From: Phycisphaerales bacterium | GTDB lineage: Bacteria > Planctomycetota > Phycisphaerae > Phycisphaerales > SM1A02 | Reading direction: 5' to 3' | Assembly: GCA_009691725.1 (NCBI GenBank) | Contig: SIAP01000006.1 | Location: forward strand, 31,350-95,349 | DNA length: 64,000 nucleotides | Shown here: positions 8,189-17,611 of the stretch, one piece after another | How the letters are laid out: every line of letters starts with the position of its first letter | How positions within the stretch are numbered: position 1 is the stretch's first letter | Notes under the pieces: model-generated | What the model saw: only the letters and a program-made list of their open reading frames with translations | What the model was told of the DNA's origin: nothing | Database searches by the model: none | Translations under genes and position numbers: made by a program

Positions 8189-11100
8189 GTGACCACAAGA
8201 AACCTCCCACAGGAGTTTGACCTCGTTGGTCAGCGACGACGCAGAATTCGAATTGCGTCCATGTCGATCGTCGTTGGTCGTACGGTCATGATGGCACTTT
8301 CAGTTGCGATTGCGATGGATGCGCTCCTTCGATTCCCGTCGCCGCTGCGCGCACTCATCTTGCTGGGCATCACAGGATTTGGAGTGTGGTTGATTCGTGG
8401 TCGACTCTGGCCAGCGCTGGCGCCACCCATGTCACGCGTGCGACTGGCATTGTTGGTAGAAAAGAACCAGCAATCCGCCTCTGGTCGGCTCGCATCCGGA
8501 GTTGAGTTCGCAAGCAACCTCGACCTCGCTCGCAGCCCATACGCGCGAAAAGTTGAGGCAACAGCGATCTCACTTGTGTCACCAGAGGAGATTGCGAAAC
8601 TCGTCACAACAACCCAACTCAGGAAAGAGAGTGTGGCGCTCGGTCTGGTGATAGCCGTGTGGGTCGGGTTCTTTGTGGTGTCATCCAACCTGGCGACCAC
8701 CGGCCTGATGCGAATCGCGACGCCGTGGATCGCGGTGGAGTGGCCGGCGCGCACTGGAGTCCGAAGCATAACCTTTGCGTCACACCATCCACAGCAGACC
8801 GCACTCGCGCTGCGAGCCGATCTCTTTCGTGGCGACCCAACAATCGAGCCAGTGTGGGTTCAACTTCGACGAACGGTCGGCGGAGTGACAGGTGAGTGGG
8901 AGAAACTTCCGTTGATCCATCAAGGGGAGACCAAGTTTGAACGCCTCCTCGAGACAGACTCCGACTCAATCGAGTTTCAGTTTCTCACGCGCGATGTCGC
9001 GACGACCACACAGCGAATCGAGTTTGTCGACGCCCCAACACTCGCATCTGTGATCGCGATCGTGACGCCACCCCAGTATGCGAACACCATCGAACAACAA
9101 CGATTCGATCTCGGTCGTGCAACCCACAACCAGGGTCGCATTCCAACACCCGTGCTACAGGAATCCACCGTCGTCTTCGAGATGACACCAACGTCATCCA
9201 TCGAAACACCCACCAGCGCCGCAGAGCGCAAGGCGTGGATTCAATCAACCTTCCAGTGGACAGCACGCGGAGTCGGTGATGGTGGGATCACAGAGCCGCA
9301 GTTTGGATTCACAGAGCAGGCTGGGGTATGGACACTCGTCTGGAGTGCGGATCAGTCTCGGACACTCATGATTCGTCTGGTTGATCAACACGGAGTCAGC
9401 AATGTCGAGGAGATTCAGTGCACTGTCGATGTGACAAATGATCGCGCCCCCGAGGCATTCGTGGTCGAACCGAGCGCCGACGAAACAGTTCTTCCGACGG
9501 CGAAGATTCCCCTTCGAGGCGAAGCACGAGATGATGTTGGGCTCCAACGCATCGCACTCGAAGCGACGAGAGCAGAGTGGCAGTCGACGCTGACAGAGAT
9601 CGACGCCGCAGGTGTGCGAGAGATGGAACTCTCCACACTCTTTGAGATCTCAACAACAGAGGCGATGCCTGGCGATCTGATTGAAGTCACACTTGTTGCT
9701 CACGATGCGCTTCCGGCCGAAGCTGGTGTGCAACGAATGACTCGATCACCACCACGACGTTTTCGAGTGTTGACAGCGGCACAATTCGAGGACGAGGCAC
9801 GCAACATATTGATGGCGATCCGTCAGGGAGCGCTGAGACTCCACGAGCGACAGGGAGTGGTGATGGATCGCAACGACGCTCCAGCCGCACAAGTTCGTCC
9901 GCAGACAGAGATCAGCGAGCGGATCGCCGCTCTTCGAACACTGAGCACATCGCTCTCAACAAAACTCGATCGGAATCAGATTGTTGATGATGCAACACGC
10001 GGACTTCTCGACGCAGTCGACGACATCGTGCAGACCGCGCACGACCAGAGTGAATCCGCCCGCGACAAATTGCAGGCATACACACAGTTCCAGGCAGAAA
10101 CGCTGGGCGCGAAAGACGGGCTGGGTGAGACAGACAACAGAAGCGACGACGAGACACGCCAGACCAGTGCCACAAACGCAACCGAGCAACTCGCCGACGC
10201 AAAGCAGGCCCAAGGTGAGGTTCGTGAGGAGTTGAACGATCTCGCCACACTCCTCGACCGCGACAAAGATGCGTGGATGGCGACACAAAAACTTGAACGC
10301 GTCGCGGAGGCGATTGCGCAAGCAGATGCCGAGCGGGCACGGTCAAAGTCCACGGATCACGGAGAGACCATCGGTCGATCTCGAGACGAACTCTCAGCCC
10401 AAGAAACCGCGATGCTGGATCACGCTGCGCAAACCGCCAAGTCAGCGGCGCAGGCGGCGCGCGAGGCACTCGAGGAACTCAAGAGTCGAGCCGCGAGTGT
10501 GCAACAGGACGATCCATCACGATCCGCACACCTGATGGAAGCCGCCAATCGTGGCGACCGCGAGTCTCTGTCGGCGCGACTAGATCAGGCTGAACAGGCC
10601 ACCCGCGAGAATCACATGGATCAGGCAGAGCAAGCATCTGCGGCGGCAATGAAGACCGTGCAAATGATGATTGAAGATCTCGCTGACGACGAGAAGTCTC
10701 GGACAGAGAGTCTTCGTCGCAAGCTCGCGAGTTTAGCTGATGCAATCGAGCAGTTGGTGAGTGAAGCGCGAAGCACCGAGGATCTCGGGCTTGCCCTCCT
10801 AACAGAGAACAGTGAAGTGATCGCAGAGGCGTCCCCGAATGTGTCACGGCTCGCAGCACAACTCTCACTGAACGCATCTGGTGTTGCAGACGATGGGCGT
10901 GCTGCTGGTCCAAGCGCACAACGCGTTGTTCGGTTGTTGGATCGAGGCGCGCAAGCAGAGGGGCGTGCGGCTGGTGCGTTTGTGACAGCGATACCAGACG
11001 TCGCTAATGGTCACGAGAGTCTGGTGCGAGGATCAGCACTCTTTCGCGAGGCGTTGGCTGTTGTCCGTGAACAGGAGCAGAAGAACGAAGAGCAGGCGCG

Positions 11101-11803
11101 AATGCAGCGTGCACGCGAACTTGCGCAGACCTACCAAGCACTCTGGGAGCGACAGGAGGGAGTTCTGGTTGCCACAACGGCGATTGTGACTGTGGAATCA
11201 TCTCGACGAACGCTCGTTGAAGCGCGACGCCTCGCAGTCGAACAAGATCGAATCAAGAGCGACATCGCGGCGGTACGCGATGGGTCGGACGATGTTCGAA
11301 AGTCACTCACCTTCAGCGAAGCGACCACCCTGTCAGTTGACGCAGCAACACGCGCAGCAGCAGATCTTCGTGGCGGAGCACCGACCGACGGAACGATTGA
11401 GTTGGAGCGCGAGGTGCTCGAAACACTCAAAGGGCTCGCCAACGCATTGAGTGAAGCGTCAAAGAAAGAAGATCATCCATTCTCAGATCCAGAGCAGCAG
11501 GCCGGCGGCGCAGGCGGCGGTGGTGGTGGAGAAGAAGAAAAGCCGCTCATTCCACCCCTGGCAGAATTAAAGGTCCTCCGCGCACTACAACAGCGAATCT
11601 ACGATCGAACCAAGGCTGTCAAAGAGGCGAAACTCCCCGCAGACGCCATCAACAGACTTTCGATTCGACAAGATTCCGTTGCAAAGATCGCAGACGCACT
11701 GCGCGAAGAAGTCGAGAAGCAGATGCGTGAGCGCGAGAGTCAGGCGGCGCCAACGATTGTTCCACCAACAAAAACACCAGACGATGGGAAGGACCCCACG
11801 TGA
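8189..11803 (+). CDS. Giant DUF4175-like membrane protein with long coiled coil
   Basis: About 1204 residues. I prefer GTG 8189, preceded by GAAGCGAG at a good distance, over TTG 8171, which sits almost on the previous stop. N-terminal basic patch and membrane helices (about VGRTVMMALSVAIAMDALL, ALILLGITGFGVWLI and later GLVIAVWVGFFVVSS) resemble DUF4175 proteins. Beta-rich repeats, including NDRAPEAFVVEPSADETV, follow. After roughly residue 540 the sequence is very rich in Ala, Glu, Gln and Arg (for example EQLADAKQAQGEVREELNDL) and predicts long coiled coil. A Gly tract (GGAGGGGGGEEE) lies near the end. It could be a scaffold spanning the envelope. Stop overlaps the next start (GTGA). Confidence 0.78.
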   Translation: MTTRNLPQEFDLVGQRRRRIRIASMSIVVGRTVMMALSVAIAMDALLRFPSPLRALILLGITGFGVWLIRGRLWPALAPPMSRVRLALLVEKNQQSASGRLASGVEFASNLDLARSPYARKVEATAISLVSPEEIAKLVTTTQLRKESVALGLVIAVWVGFFVVSSNLATTGLMRIATPWIAVEWPARTGVRSITFASHHPQQTALALRADLFRGDPTIEPVWVQLRRTVGGVTGEWEKLPLIHQGETKFERLLETDSDSIEFQFLTRDVATTTQRIEFVDAPTLASVIAIVTPPQYANTIEQQRFDLGRATHNQGRIPTPVLQESTVVFEMTPTSSIETPTSAAERKAWIQSTFQWTARGVGDGGITEPQFGFTEQAGVWTLVWSADQSRTLMIRLVDQHGVSNVEEIQCTVDVTNDRAPEAFVVEPSADETVLPTAKIPLRGEARDDVGLQRIALEATRAEWQSTLTEIDAAGVREMELSTLFEISTTEAMPGDLIEVTLVAHDALPAEAGVQRMTRSPPRRFRVLTAAQFEDEARNILMAIRQGALRLHERQGVVMDRNDAPAAQVRPQTEISERIAALRTLSTSLSTKLDRNQIVDDATRGLLDAVDDIVQTAHDQSESARDKLQAYTQFQAETLGAKDGLGETDNRSDDETRQTSATNATEQLADAKQAQGEVREELNDLATLLDRDKDAWMATQKLERVAEAIAQADAERARSKSTDHGETIGRSRDELSAQETAMLDHAAQTAKSAAQAAREALEELKSRAASVQQDDPSRSAHLMEAANRGDRESLSARLDQAEQATRENHMDQAEQASAAAMKTVQMMIEDLADDEKSRTESLRRKLASLADAIEQLVSEARSTEDLGLALLTENSEVIAEASPNVSRLAAQLSLNASGVADDGRAAGPSAQRVVRLLDRGAQAEGRAAGAFVTAIPDVANGHESLVRGSALFREALAVVREQEQKNEEQARMQRARELAQTYQALWERQEGVLVATTAIVTVESSRRTLVEARRLAVEQDRIKSDIAAVRDGSDDVRKSLTFSEATTLSVDAATRAAADLRGGAPTDGTIELEREVLETLKGLANALSEASKKEDHPFSDPEQQAGGAGGGGGGEEEKPLIPPLAELKVLRALQQRIYDRTKAVKEAKLPADAINRLSIRQDSVAKIADALREEVEKQMRERESQAAPTIVPPTKTPDDGKDPT

Positions 11804-12588
11804 CACAACAGACATCAACAGCCATTCTTCTCTGCGCACTCATCCAGTGGAATGTGTTCGCGCAGGCACCAGGCGAGGTGATTCCAAAGACAGATCAACC
11901 GTCGACCCCCCCAGCGACCGCCCCAGCGACCCCACCAGAAAAGTCGCTCGACGAACTGCTCGGAATTGGTTCTGGTGATAGTGCGAAGACCAACAACGAG
12001 AATGAGCGGTCGCAGAAGGCGGAACTCACAAGGATCTTGAGCGACAAAGAGGCACAGAACACCCTGCAGGTCACCGTGAATGAGATGCGACGAAGCGCCG
12101 AACTGCTTGGCGAGAGCGAGACCGGCATCGCAGTCCAGCGCATTCAGGAGGACATCCTTGCGAGACTCGATGCGCTGATTCAGTCCGCACAATCTCAACA
12201 ACAGCAGTCCTCATCGAGCTCATCATCATCATCGTCTTCGAGTGGTGATTCAAAGGCATCAGGAAAGTCAAAGGGCCAGAGCGGGAAACCAGATGGGTCG
12301 TCATCAGAACAACAGCGCCGCGAAGAGGCTCGCAAGCGCGCGGAGCAGGCTGCGAGGAAGGACGAGGCTGGTCAATCCCAACCGACTGGAGATGGAGCGA
12401 GCGAAGTGCCGCCCGCAACCGAAGTTGTTGAGGGTGGCGTGATCAACGAATCCGATGAGGAGTGGGGCAGTCTTCCTCAACGAACACGAGAGGTCCTTCG
12501 CCAAGGAGTTCGAGAAAAGATGTCATCCGTGTACCGTCGATGGACAGAGGCCTACTACAGACGGATTGCAGAAGAGTCCAAGCCATGA
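11800..12588 (+). CDS. Secreted Ser/Gln-rich protein, function unknown
   Basis: 262 residues starting at GTG 11800 inside the previous stop. A signal peptide is likely (TAILLCALIQWNVFAQA). Then come a Pro/Thr linker, a helical region around SLDELLGIGSG to LDALIQS, and a block QQQQ followed by twelve consecutive Ser. A charged Arg/Glu/Lys region follows, then a conserved-looking C-terminus WGSLPQRTREVLRQGVREK. That C-terminal motif is familiar from planctomycete proteins coded beside DUF4175-like genes; no function is known to me. Coupled to the next gene by ATGA. Confidence 0.7.
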   Translation: MTQQTSTAILLCALIQWNVFAQAPGEVIPKTDQPSTPPATAPATPPEKSLDELLGIGSGDSAKTNNENERSQKAELTRILSDKEAQNTLQVTVNEMRRSAELLGESETGIAVQRIQEDILARLDALIQSAQSQQQQSSSSSSSSSSSSGDSKASGKSKGQSGKPDGSSSEQQRREEARKRAEQAARKDEAGQSQPTGDGASEVPPATEVVEGGVINESDEEWGSLPQRTREVLRQGVREKMSSVYRRWTEAYYRRIAEESKP

Positions 12589-13772
12589 GAATGACGATCA
12601 ACATCATCACATCTGTTGTGGCATTGGTCGTGGCGCTGGCTGTCGCGGTGAACGCACCAGCGGGGGCGCAGGCTGTCGCGGGGGAACAGACCGCTCCCCC
12701 ACCAGTCACTCCCGCGACGACTCCATCCACTCCGGCATCCACTCCGGCGTCAAGTCCACCAACCACAGGCGAAGGTGCGCCATCCATCACAGTCAAACCA
12801 TTCCAAACTGGCGCAGAGAACAAGCCCGCGAAAGACGAGATCACAGAGAGCCTTTCACGGAGTGTTGAACACGCGTTGGTCTATCTCGCATCGACACAAA
12901 ACGAAGATGGATCATTTGGCCGTGGTCGGTATGGAAGACATGTCGGCATCGCGGCGCTATGCGGATTAGCGTTCATGGCCGACGGCAATCTTCCAAGTCG
13001 TGGTCGGTATGGAGAGCATGTGAGTCGTACGCTTGACTATGTGCTCTCGAATACCTCCGAGAGCGGATTGCTCGCAGCCGAAAGCACCACCGGACCGATG
13101 TACGGTCACGGCTTCGCCACACTCTTTCTCGGCGAGGTCTACGGAATGAATCCAGACGATTCGCGTGTTCGCGATGTTCTCGTGCGCGCCATCGATCTCA
13201 TTCTCAACAGCCAAAACGACGAGGGTGGGTGGCGATACAACCCAGTTCCATATGACGCCGATGTCTCAGTGACGATTTGCGAGGTGATGGCGCTTCGAAG
13301 CGCACGCAATGCCGGTATCAAGATTCCCAAAGAGACGATCGATCGCGCAGTGCGATATGTGCGAGATTGCCAGAACGCTGATGGAGGGTTTCGATACATG
13401 AGGCAACCCGGCACAAGTGCGTGGCCACGAACCGCCGCGGGAGTCGCAAGCCTGTTCTATGCGGGCGTGTATGAGGATGACTCGATTGAGCGAGGGTTGG
13501 AGTACCTGCTCGCCAATGCTGGCGCAGCAGGCGCTGGCCCACAGTTGCAAGCACACTATTTTTATGGTCAGTACTACGCAACGCAGACCATGTATCTCGC
13601 CGGCGGAGCGCGATGGGACGAGTGGTGGTCGCGTGTGCGCGAAGAGTTGATCGCGATGCAAACCGACGATGGTTCGTGGGTCGATCATCAGGCTGGGAAT
13701 GCGTATGCCACCGCAATGGCACTCATCGTTCTCCAGATGCCAAACAGATATCTCCCAATTTTTCAACGGTGA
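12585..13772 (+). CDS. Secreted QW-repeat (prenyltransferase/squalene-oxidase repeat) alpha-barrel protein
   Basis: 395 residues from ATG 12585, which overlaps the previous stop (ATGA); the longer start at 12462 lies inside that gene. A signal peptide (ITSVVALVVALAVAVNAPAGAQA) and a Pro/Thr linker precede an all-helical domain with four QW-like motifs: TQNEDGSFGRG, SQNDEGGWRY, CQNADGGFRY and MQTDDGSWVDH. These match the squalene-cyclase/prenyltransferase repeat. No DxDD cyclase acid is visible (nearest is YDADVS), and the protein is about half the length of a hopene cyclase. I read it as a secreted toroid used for binding or scaffolding rather than a cyclase. Confidence 0.8.
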   Translation: MRMTINIITSVVALVVALAVAVNAPAGAQAVAGEQTAPPPVTPATTPSTPASTPASSPPTTGEGAPSITVKPFQTGAENKPAKDEITESLSRSVEHALVYLASTQNEDGSFGRGRYGRHVGIAALCGLAFMADGNLPSRGRYGEHVSRTLDYVLSNTSESGLLAAESTTGPMYGHGFATLFLGEVYGMNPDDSRVRDVLVRAIDLILNSQNDEGGWRYNPVPYDADVSVTICEVMALRSARNAGIKIPKETIDRAVRYVRDCQNADGGFRYMRQPGTSAWPRTAAGVASLFYAGVYEDDSIERGLEYLLANAGAAGAGPQLQAHYFYGQYYATQTMYLAGGARWDEWWSRVREELIAMQTDDGSWVDHQAGNAYATAMALIVLQMPNRYLPIFQR

Positions 13773-13787
13773 AGTGCGAGTGAACAC

Positions 13788-14948
13788 ATGATGATTGCAC
13801 TGACGCTTGGAATACTCTTCTCTGTGTCGCAGGAGTCGACCGTTCGCGAGGCCCTCAGCGTCCGTGTTCTCAACTCGCGGGGTGAGTGGGTGCGTGGGTC
13901 GACCGATGACCGCGGAATCATTCGCGCAGAGGATGGAGCCGATCTCACCGCGACAACACTGGCATGGATTCCATTGGTGAACGATTCATTCGCTCGGGTT
14001 CGTCCACCATTTTCATTCGTGCGCGTAAATGATGGTCAGATCATCGTCGGATCGTTTGGCGGATTTCACGACGGAGATGGTGGCTCGGTCGTGCGATGGA
14101 AGCATCCCGGGCTGGGGTTGGTGGATCTGCCGATCGACCACGCATCACTTGTCCAACTTCAGCCGATGGCTCATCCACCACTCGCCAGCGAGTCAGATGA
14201 GATTGTGCTCCGCAACGGTGACCGTATTCAAGGGTTCATCGAGGGGTTTGCAGATTCGATCACCATCGAGTCTTCTGGCACGAGGCACGAAGTTCCGATT
14301 GATCGAATTGCGGGGATTGCGTTGGTGTCGATTGCGCCGGAGCGAGGCGCGGTGCGTGTGTGGCTCGCTGACGGATCTGTCGTTGATGGAAGTTCGATCT
14401 ATGGCGGACCAGTTGGATCATTCGCGCTGGCTGGAGTGAAAATCGTGTCAGCGCGTCCGATCATCGCGCTCCCCGAAGAGGAGATTCTGTGTGTGGTTCG
14501 ATCTCCCACACGAATCTTCCCACTCTCCTCACTGTCGCCCACGGTGGGCGCTCCAACAAGCCCAGCACTCCCCCGCGCCGAATACTCGCATCCGAAAATC
14601 GTCAGTGGTGATGCGCCGTTCAGTGCGCCGTTGGGCGCCTGCGCAATCGAGATCAGGGGGCCGGTAAGGCTCATCTACGAAGTCCCCCAAAGCTTCTCCA
14701 TTTTCAGCGCGCTCGTCGAAGTTCCAGTGACGCTGCGGCAGTGGACCGACTGCACTCTGGTCATTCGTCAGCATGGTCGTGAACTCGCGCGTTATGCGAT
14801 GAATGCGAAGCAGAGCAAGATTCAGTTGACCGTCGCGATCCAATCTGGACCACTCGAAATCGAGATCGAAGAGGGTGGCGGTGGTCCCATCGGCGACACG
14901 CTCATCTTGCGTCGTGCGATCGTGGTCGCCGGTGACAGTCAAGGGTGA
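13788..14948 (+). CDS. Secreted protein with NPCBM-like C-terminal domain
   Basis: 386 residues with a short signal peptide (MMIALTLGILFSVSQ). The N-terminal half has two stretches like EIVLRNGDRIQGFIEGF ... PIDRIAGIALV, a beta-sandwich pattern common in planctomycete secreted proteins. The C-terminal part from about residue 280 (ACAIEIRGPVRLIYEVPQSF then VPVTLRQWTDCTLVI) resembles the NPCBM putative carbohydrate-binding module. It sits 15 bases after the QW-repeat gene and is probably the last gene of the MoxR operon. Its final 420 bases lie antisense to the comEC frame. Confidence 0.68.
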   Translation: MMIALTLGILFSVSQESTVREALSVRVLNSRGEWVRGSTDDRGIIRAEDGADLTATTLAWIPLVNDSFARVRPPFSFVRVNDGQIIVGSFGGFHDGDGGSVVRWKHPGLGLVDLPIDHASLVQLQPMAHPPLASESDEIVLRNGDRIQGFIEGFADSITIESSGTRHEVPIDRIAGIALVSIAPERGAVRVWLADGSVVDGSSIYGGPVGSFALAGVKIVSARPIIALPEEEILCVVRSPTRIFPLSSLSPTVGAPTSPALPRAEYSHPKIVSGDAPFSAPLGACAIEIRGPVRLIYEVPQSFSIFSALVEVPVTLRQWTDCTLVIRQHGRELARYAMNAKQSKIQLTVAIQSGPLEIEIEEGGGGPIGDTLILRRAIVVAGDSQG

Positions 14949-17495
14949 CGGCGTATCTGTCACCTGATCCGCATCGACAGCTCCGCCTGCGCGATCTTCG
15001 AGCGGATTGGGTAGTTCCACAAGGATGTTTGTGTCGCTCCAGAGATATCGATCTCCAATCCACCGACCAAGCGCGATACGACCATCATGTTTCCACGCGA
15101 CCGCGCAGGCATGATCGTGCGCGGTGACAAGTCGATGTGAGTCCGCCAAGAGTTCTCCCCACTTGTCCTTGCGGAGACGCGCAGCGCCAGTTGATTGAAG
15201 CACAATCGGACTGGCGATTCGCTCTGCAAGCGCCGCTGACTCAGGACGAAAACTTCCATGATGAGGCAATTCCAAGACCACCACGCCGCGCAGCTCAGCC
15301 GCTCGTGACGGATGCAACACCGCTTGACACGCTTCGCGCGCCGCATCACCACACAACACAATTGCGAAGGCGCCGTCGGTGACGCGAATCACAAGGCTTC
15401 CATCATTGGAGTCAGCAAACGAGCCGTCGCGCGGCGGATGGATGACGGTCCAGTTCATGGATCCAAACGAAAGTGCGTCACCAACACCAACCGTCTCGAG
15501 GGTCGCGCCAGCATCCCTCGCCGAGTGGAGTGCAGCCTCTGCGGACCCTCCTTGCTCGCGAGCCCACCGGACGAATTGTGTTGTGGTCATCAGGCGACGC
15601 ACATCGAATGCGCGGATCACCTCTGGAACTGCGCCGTAGTGATCAAGATTTGGATGTGACACGACGATCGCGGCAATCGTCTTGACTCCAAGTGCGCGCA
15701 GCGCAGGCACAACGATTTGGGAGCCAACCGCGGCGGATCCAAGACTTCCACAATCAAAGAGCACAGCGCAATCGCCAGATCGAATCAGATGACACGACCC
15801 ATTTCCGACATCGATCATGTCCATACGAAGCCTCCACTGAACATCATCGTGGATCACGCGAACACCGGACTGTGGATCGATCGCCGTTGGAAGTGTCGAA
15901 CACCAGCGCGTGACAACCAGCACGGCGCGGGCGTTCCAGATGGCAACACCCCCCACCACATCCGCAACCGGTGCGCAGAGTGGCTCAAGCACCAGCGTCG
16001 CATTGCCGAGCACCACCATCGATGCGAAGAGTGGCGACAACAGGATGGTGCATGGAACACAGAGCACTTGGACGACGCCGAAGTGCCACGCCACAATTGG
16101 TGCGGCGGCAATCCATGCGCCCACAGCAGCTGAGATCGGATCGAAGACTCTTCGAATCACGACGGAGGCGATGCCATCTCCAGGGGTGATCCGCAAGCAC
16201 AGATCAGCGAGCGGGAGTGCGAGGTATCGCAGTCCAAAGATCGCGCCGAAACTCAACTGAAATCCTGGCTCGGATGGAGCCACTGGATCCACAGCAACGA
16301 TGACGATGGCCGAGAATCCCATGATCGAACCAAAAGGGACCGATCGACCAAGCGAAAGTGCGAGTGCTGCAGAGCCACCCATGAGTGCGGCGCGGAGAGA
16401 GGAGACCTCCGACTCGATCGAACCAACAAAGAGCAGAGCGAGGGCGATGAGGGCGACGCCACCAACGCGTGGAGCACACCCAGTTCGTCGAACGAGCCAG
16501 AGTGCACACGCGGCGAGGATTCCAAAGTTGAAGCCAGAAATTGCCACCAGATGCTGAAGACCACACGCAGCGAACGCCTTTGATGCGCTTCGAAGTCCTG
16601 GCCACACAGCGCCAGTCGTTGACGCGGCGATCAACGCGGTTGCGTCCAAGTGTGGATCGCGACCGATCGATTCGTGAAGTGCGCGGTCAACGCGAGCCCT
16701 CCAACGCGAAAGGAGTGCTTCGACCGTGGCAGGAGCATCATCGACAACTTCAATGAGTTGCGGACTTGCAATCGAAATCACTCCCGTGATCGATCGACTG
16801 CGACTCCACCGAATCGAATCAAATCCACCGGGATTGTTTGGCGGATCAAATCCGCGCAACCAACCACGCACGAGTACTCGCTGCCCAGAGGCGCAACCCG
16901 CACTCGATCCCGCCACGATCACCCGAATAGTGGAGTGGTGCGTGAACCGATGGCCACTCGCATCCAAGAGCGATTCAACAGCGAGGTTGAATCGAACAGT
17001 TGGTGAGCGCGGCACAAATCGTGCGAGTGTGTCCTCCTCGAGTGCGCCGCAGGCGATCAATGCATCGCGACTGGAATACTCATCATTGCGTGGTGTCGAG
17101 ACAACCACTCCATCAATCCACGCGAGTCGCTCTGGGGATCCCACTTCGGTGCCAAGAGATGCGAGTGTTGTGTGCCACTGGAGATCAAAGATCGCCACGC
17201 GGAGCGCGCCAATTGCCACCGCGCCAATCAGCAGACACGCGATGGCGCCCCGTGACCACCGCCGCCACGCCAGCGCGGTTCCGTGCGCGGCGATGACGAC
17301 CGTGATCGATGCGGCGACGATTGCGAGTCGACTCCGCTCATCCAGAGTTGCGTGCGATGTCCAGACGCCTGTTCCTGCTGCGCCAGCAACCATCGCACAC
17401 GCGATCCATGGCACGAATGCCCTTCGCCCCTCCGGTCGAGAGGCCAGCCGAGAAACCAGCCGCGAAGCCCTAGAACCGCTCGTCCTGCGCGGCAT
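14529..17495 (-). CDS. comEC: ComEC/Rec2-type DNA-uptake channel with extended C-terminus
   Basis: 988 residues. N-terminal membrane segments come first, then a soluble domain, then the competence domain with many helices (GLQHLVAISGFNFGILAACA is the family mark). A metallo-beta-lactamase domain follows, with VVSHPNLDHYGAVPEV and ELPHHGS. ComEC forms the inner-membrane channel for single-stranded DNA during transformation. The recognisable protein ends near residue 848 (RIALGRWIGDRYLWSD). The remaining 140 residues have no family resemblance and are exactly antisense to the end of the secreted-protein gene. A lost stop or frameshift near 14950 is likely. mscS lies just upstream on the same strand. 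Confidence 0.88.
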   Translation of the reverse strand: MPRRTSGSRASRLVSRLASRPEGRRAFVPWIACAMVAGAAGTGVWTSHATLDERSRLAIVAASITVVIAAHGTALAWRRWSRGAIACLLIGAVAIGALRVAIFDLQWHTTLASLGTEVGSPERLAWIDGVVVSTPRNDEYSSRDALIACGALEEDTLARFVPRSPTVRFNLAVESLLDASGHRFTHHSTIRVIVAGSSAGCASGQRVLVRGWLRGFDPPNNPGGFDSIRWSRSRSITGVISIASPQLIEVVDDAPATVEALLSRWRARVDRALHESIGRDPHLDATALIAASTTGAVWPGLRSASKAFAACGLQHLVAISGFNFGILAACALWLVRRTGCAPRVGGVALIALALLFVGSIESEVSSLRAALMGGSAALALSLGRSVPFGSIMGFSAIVIVAVDPVAPSEPGFQLSFGAIFGLRYLALPLADLCLRITPGDGIASVVIRRVFDPISAAVGAWIAAAPIVAWHFGVVQVLCVPCTILLSPLFASMVVLGNATLVLEPLCAPVADVVGGVAIWNARAVLVVTRWCSTLPTAIDPQSGVRVIHDDVQWRLRMDMIDVGNGSCHLIRSGDCAVLFDCGSLGSAAVGSQIVVPALRALGVKTIAAIVVSHPNLDHYGAVPEVIRAFDVRRLMTTTQFVRWAREQGGSAEAALHSARDAGATLETVGVGDALSFGSMNWTVIHPPRDGSFADSNDGSLVIRVTDGAFAIVLCGDAAREACQAVLHPSRAAELRGVVVLELPHHGSFRPESAALAERIASPIVLQSTGAARLRKDKWGELLADSHRLVTAHDHACAVAWKHDGRIALGRWIGDRYLWSDTNILVELPNPLEDRAGGAVDADQVTDTPSPLTVTGDHDRTTQDERVADGTTATLFDLDFEWSRLDRDGQLNLALLRIHRITREFTTMLTNDQSAVGPLPQRHWNFDERAENGEALGDFVDEPYRPPDLDCAGAQRRTERRITTDDFRMRVFGAGECWACWSAHRGRQ

Positions 17496-17545
17496 GTTTG
17501 GACACTAAGTGCCCGCGCGGATCATTCCAAAAACGAGCCCATTTT

Positions 17546-17574
17546 TCTTGACGACTCGCCTCTTGACGACTCGC
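17546..17574. repeat. 15-bp-period direct repeat upstream of comEC
   Basis: TCTTGACGACTCGC occurs at 17546-17559 and again at 17561-17574, separated by one base. It lies in the gap between mscS and comEC. It may be a duplicated regulator site or a chance duplication; each copy contains TTGAC, similar to a -35 element on the plus strand. Confidence 0.6.
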
Positions 17575-17611
17575 ACTGACGAATCTGTGGCGGGATGATT
17601 CGCTCGCAGAT

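Noticed and set aside
12211..12243. Poly-Ser tract as a CRISPR or phase-variable locus
   Set aside because: Mixed TCA, TCG and AGC codons make a short low-complexity stretch, without spacers or a homopolymer.
14960..15361. Reverse frame parallel to the end of comEC as an alternative C-terminus
   Set aside because: It lacks the metallo-beta-lactamase motifs, which are in the main frame, though a frameshift into it near the end cannot be excluded.
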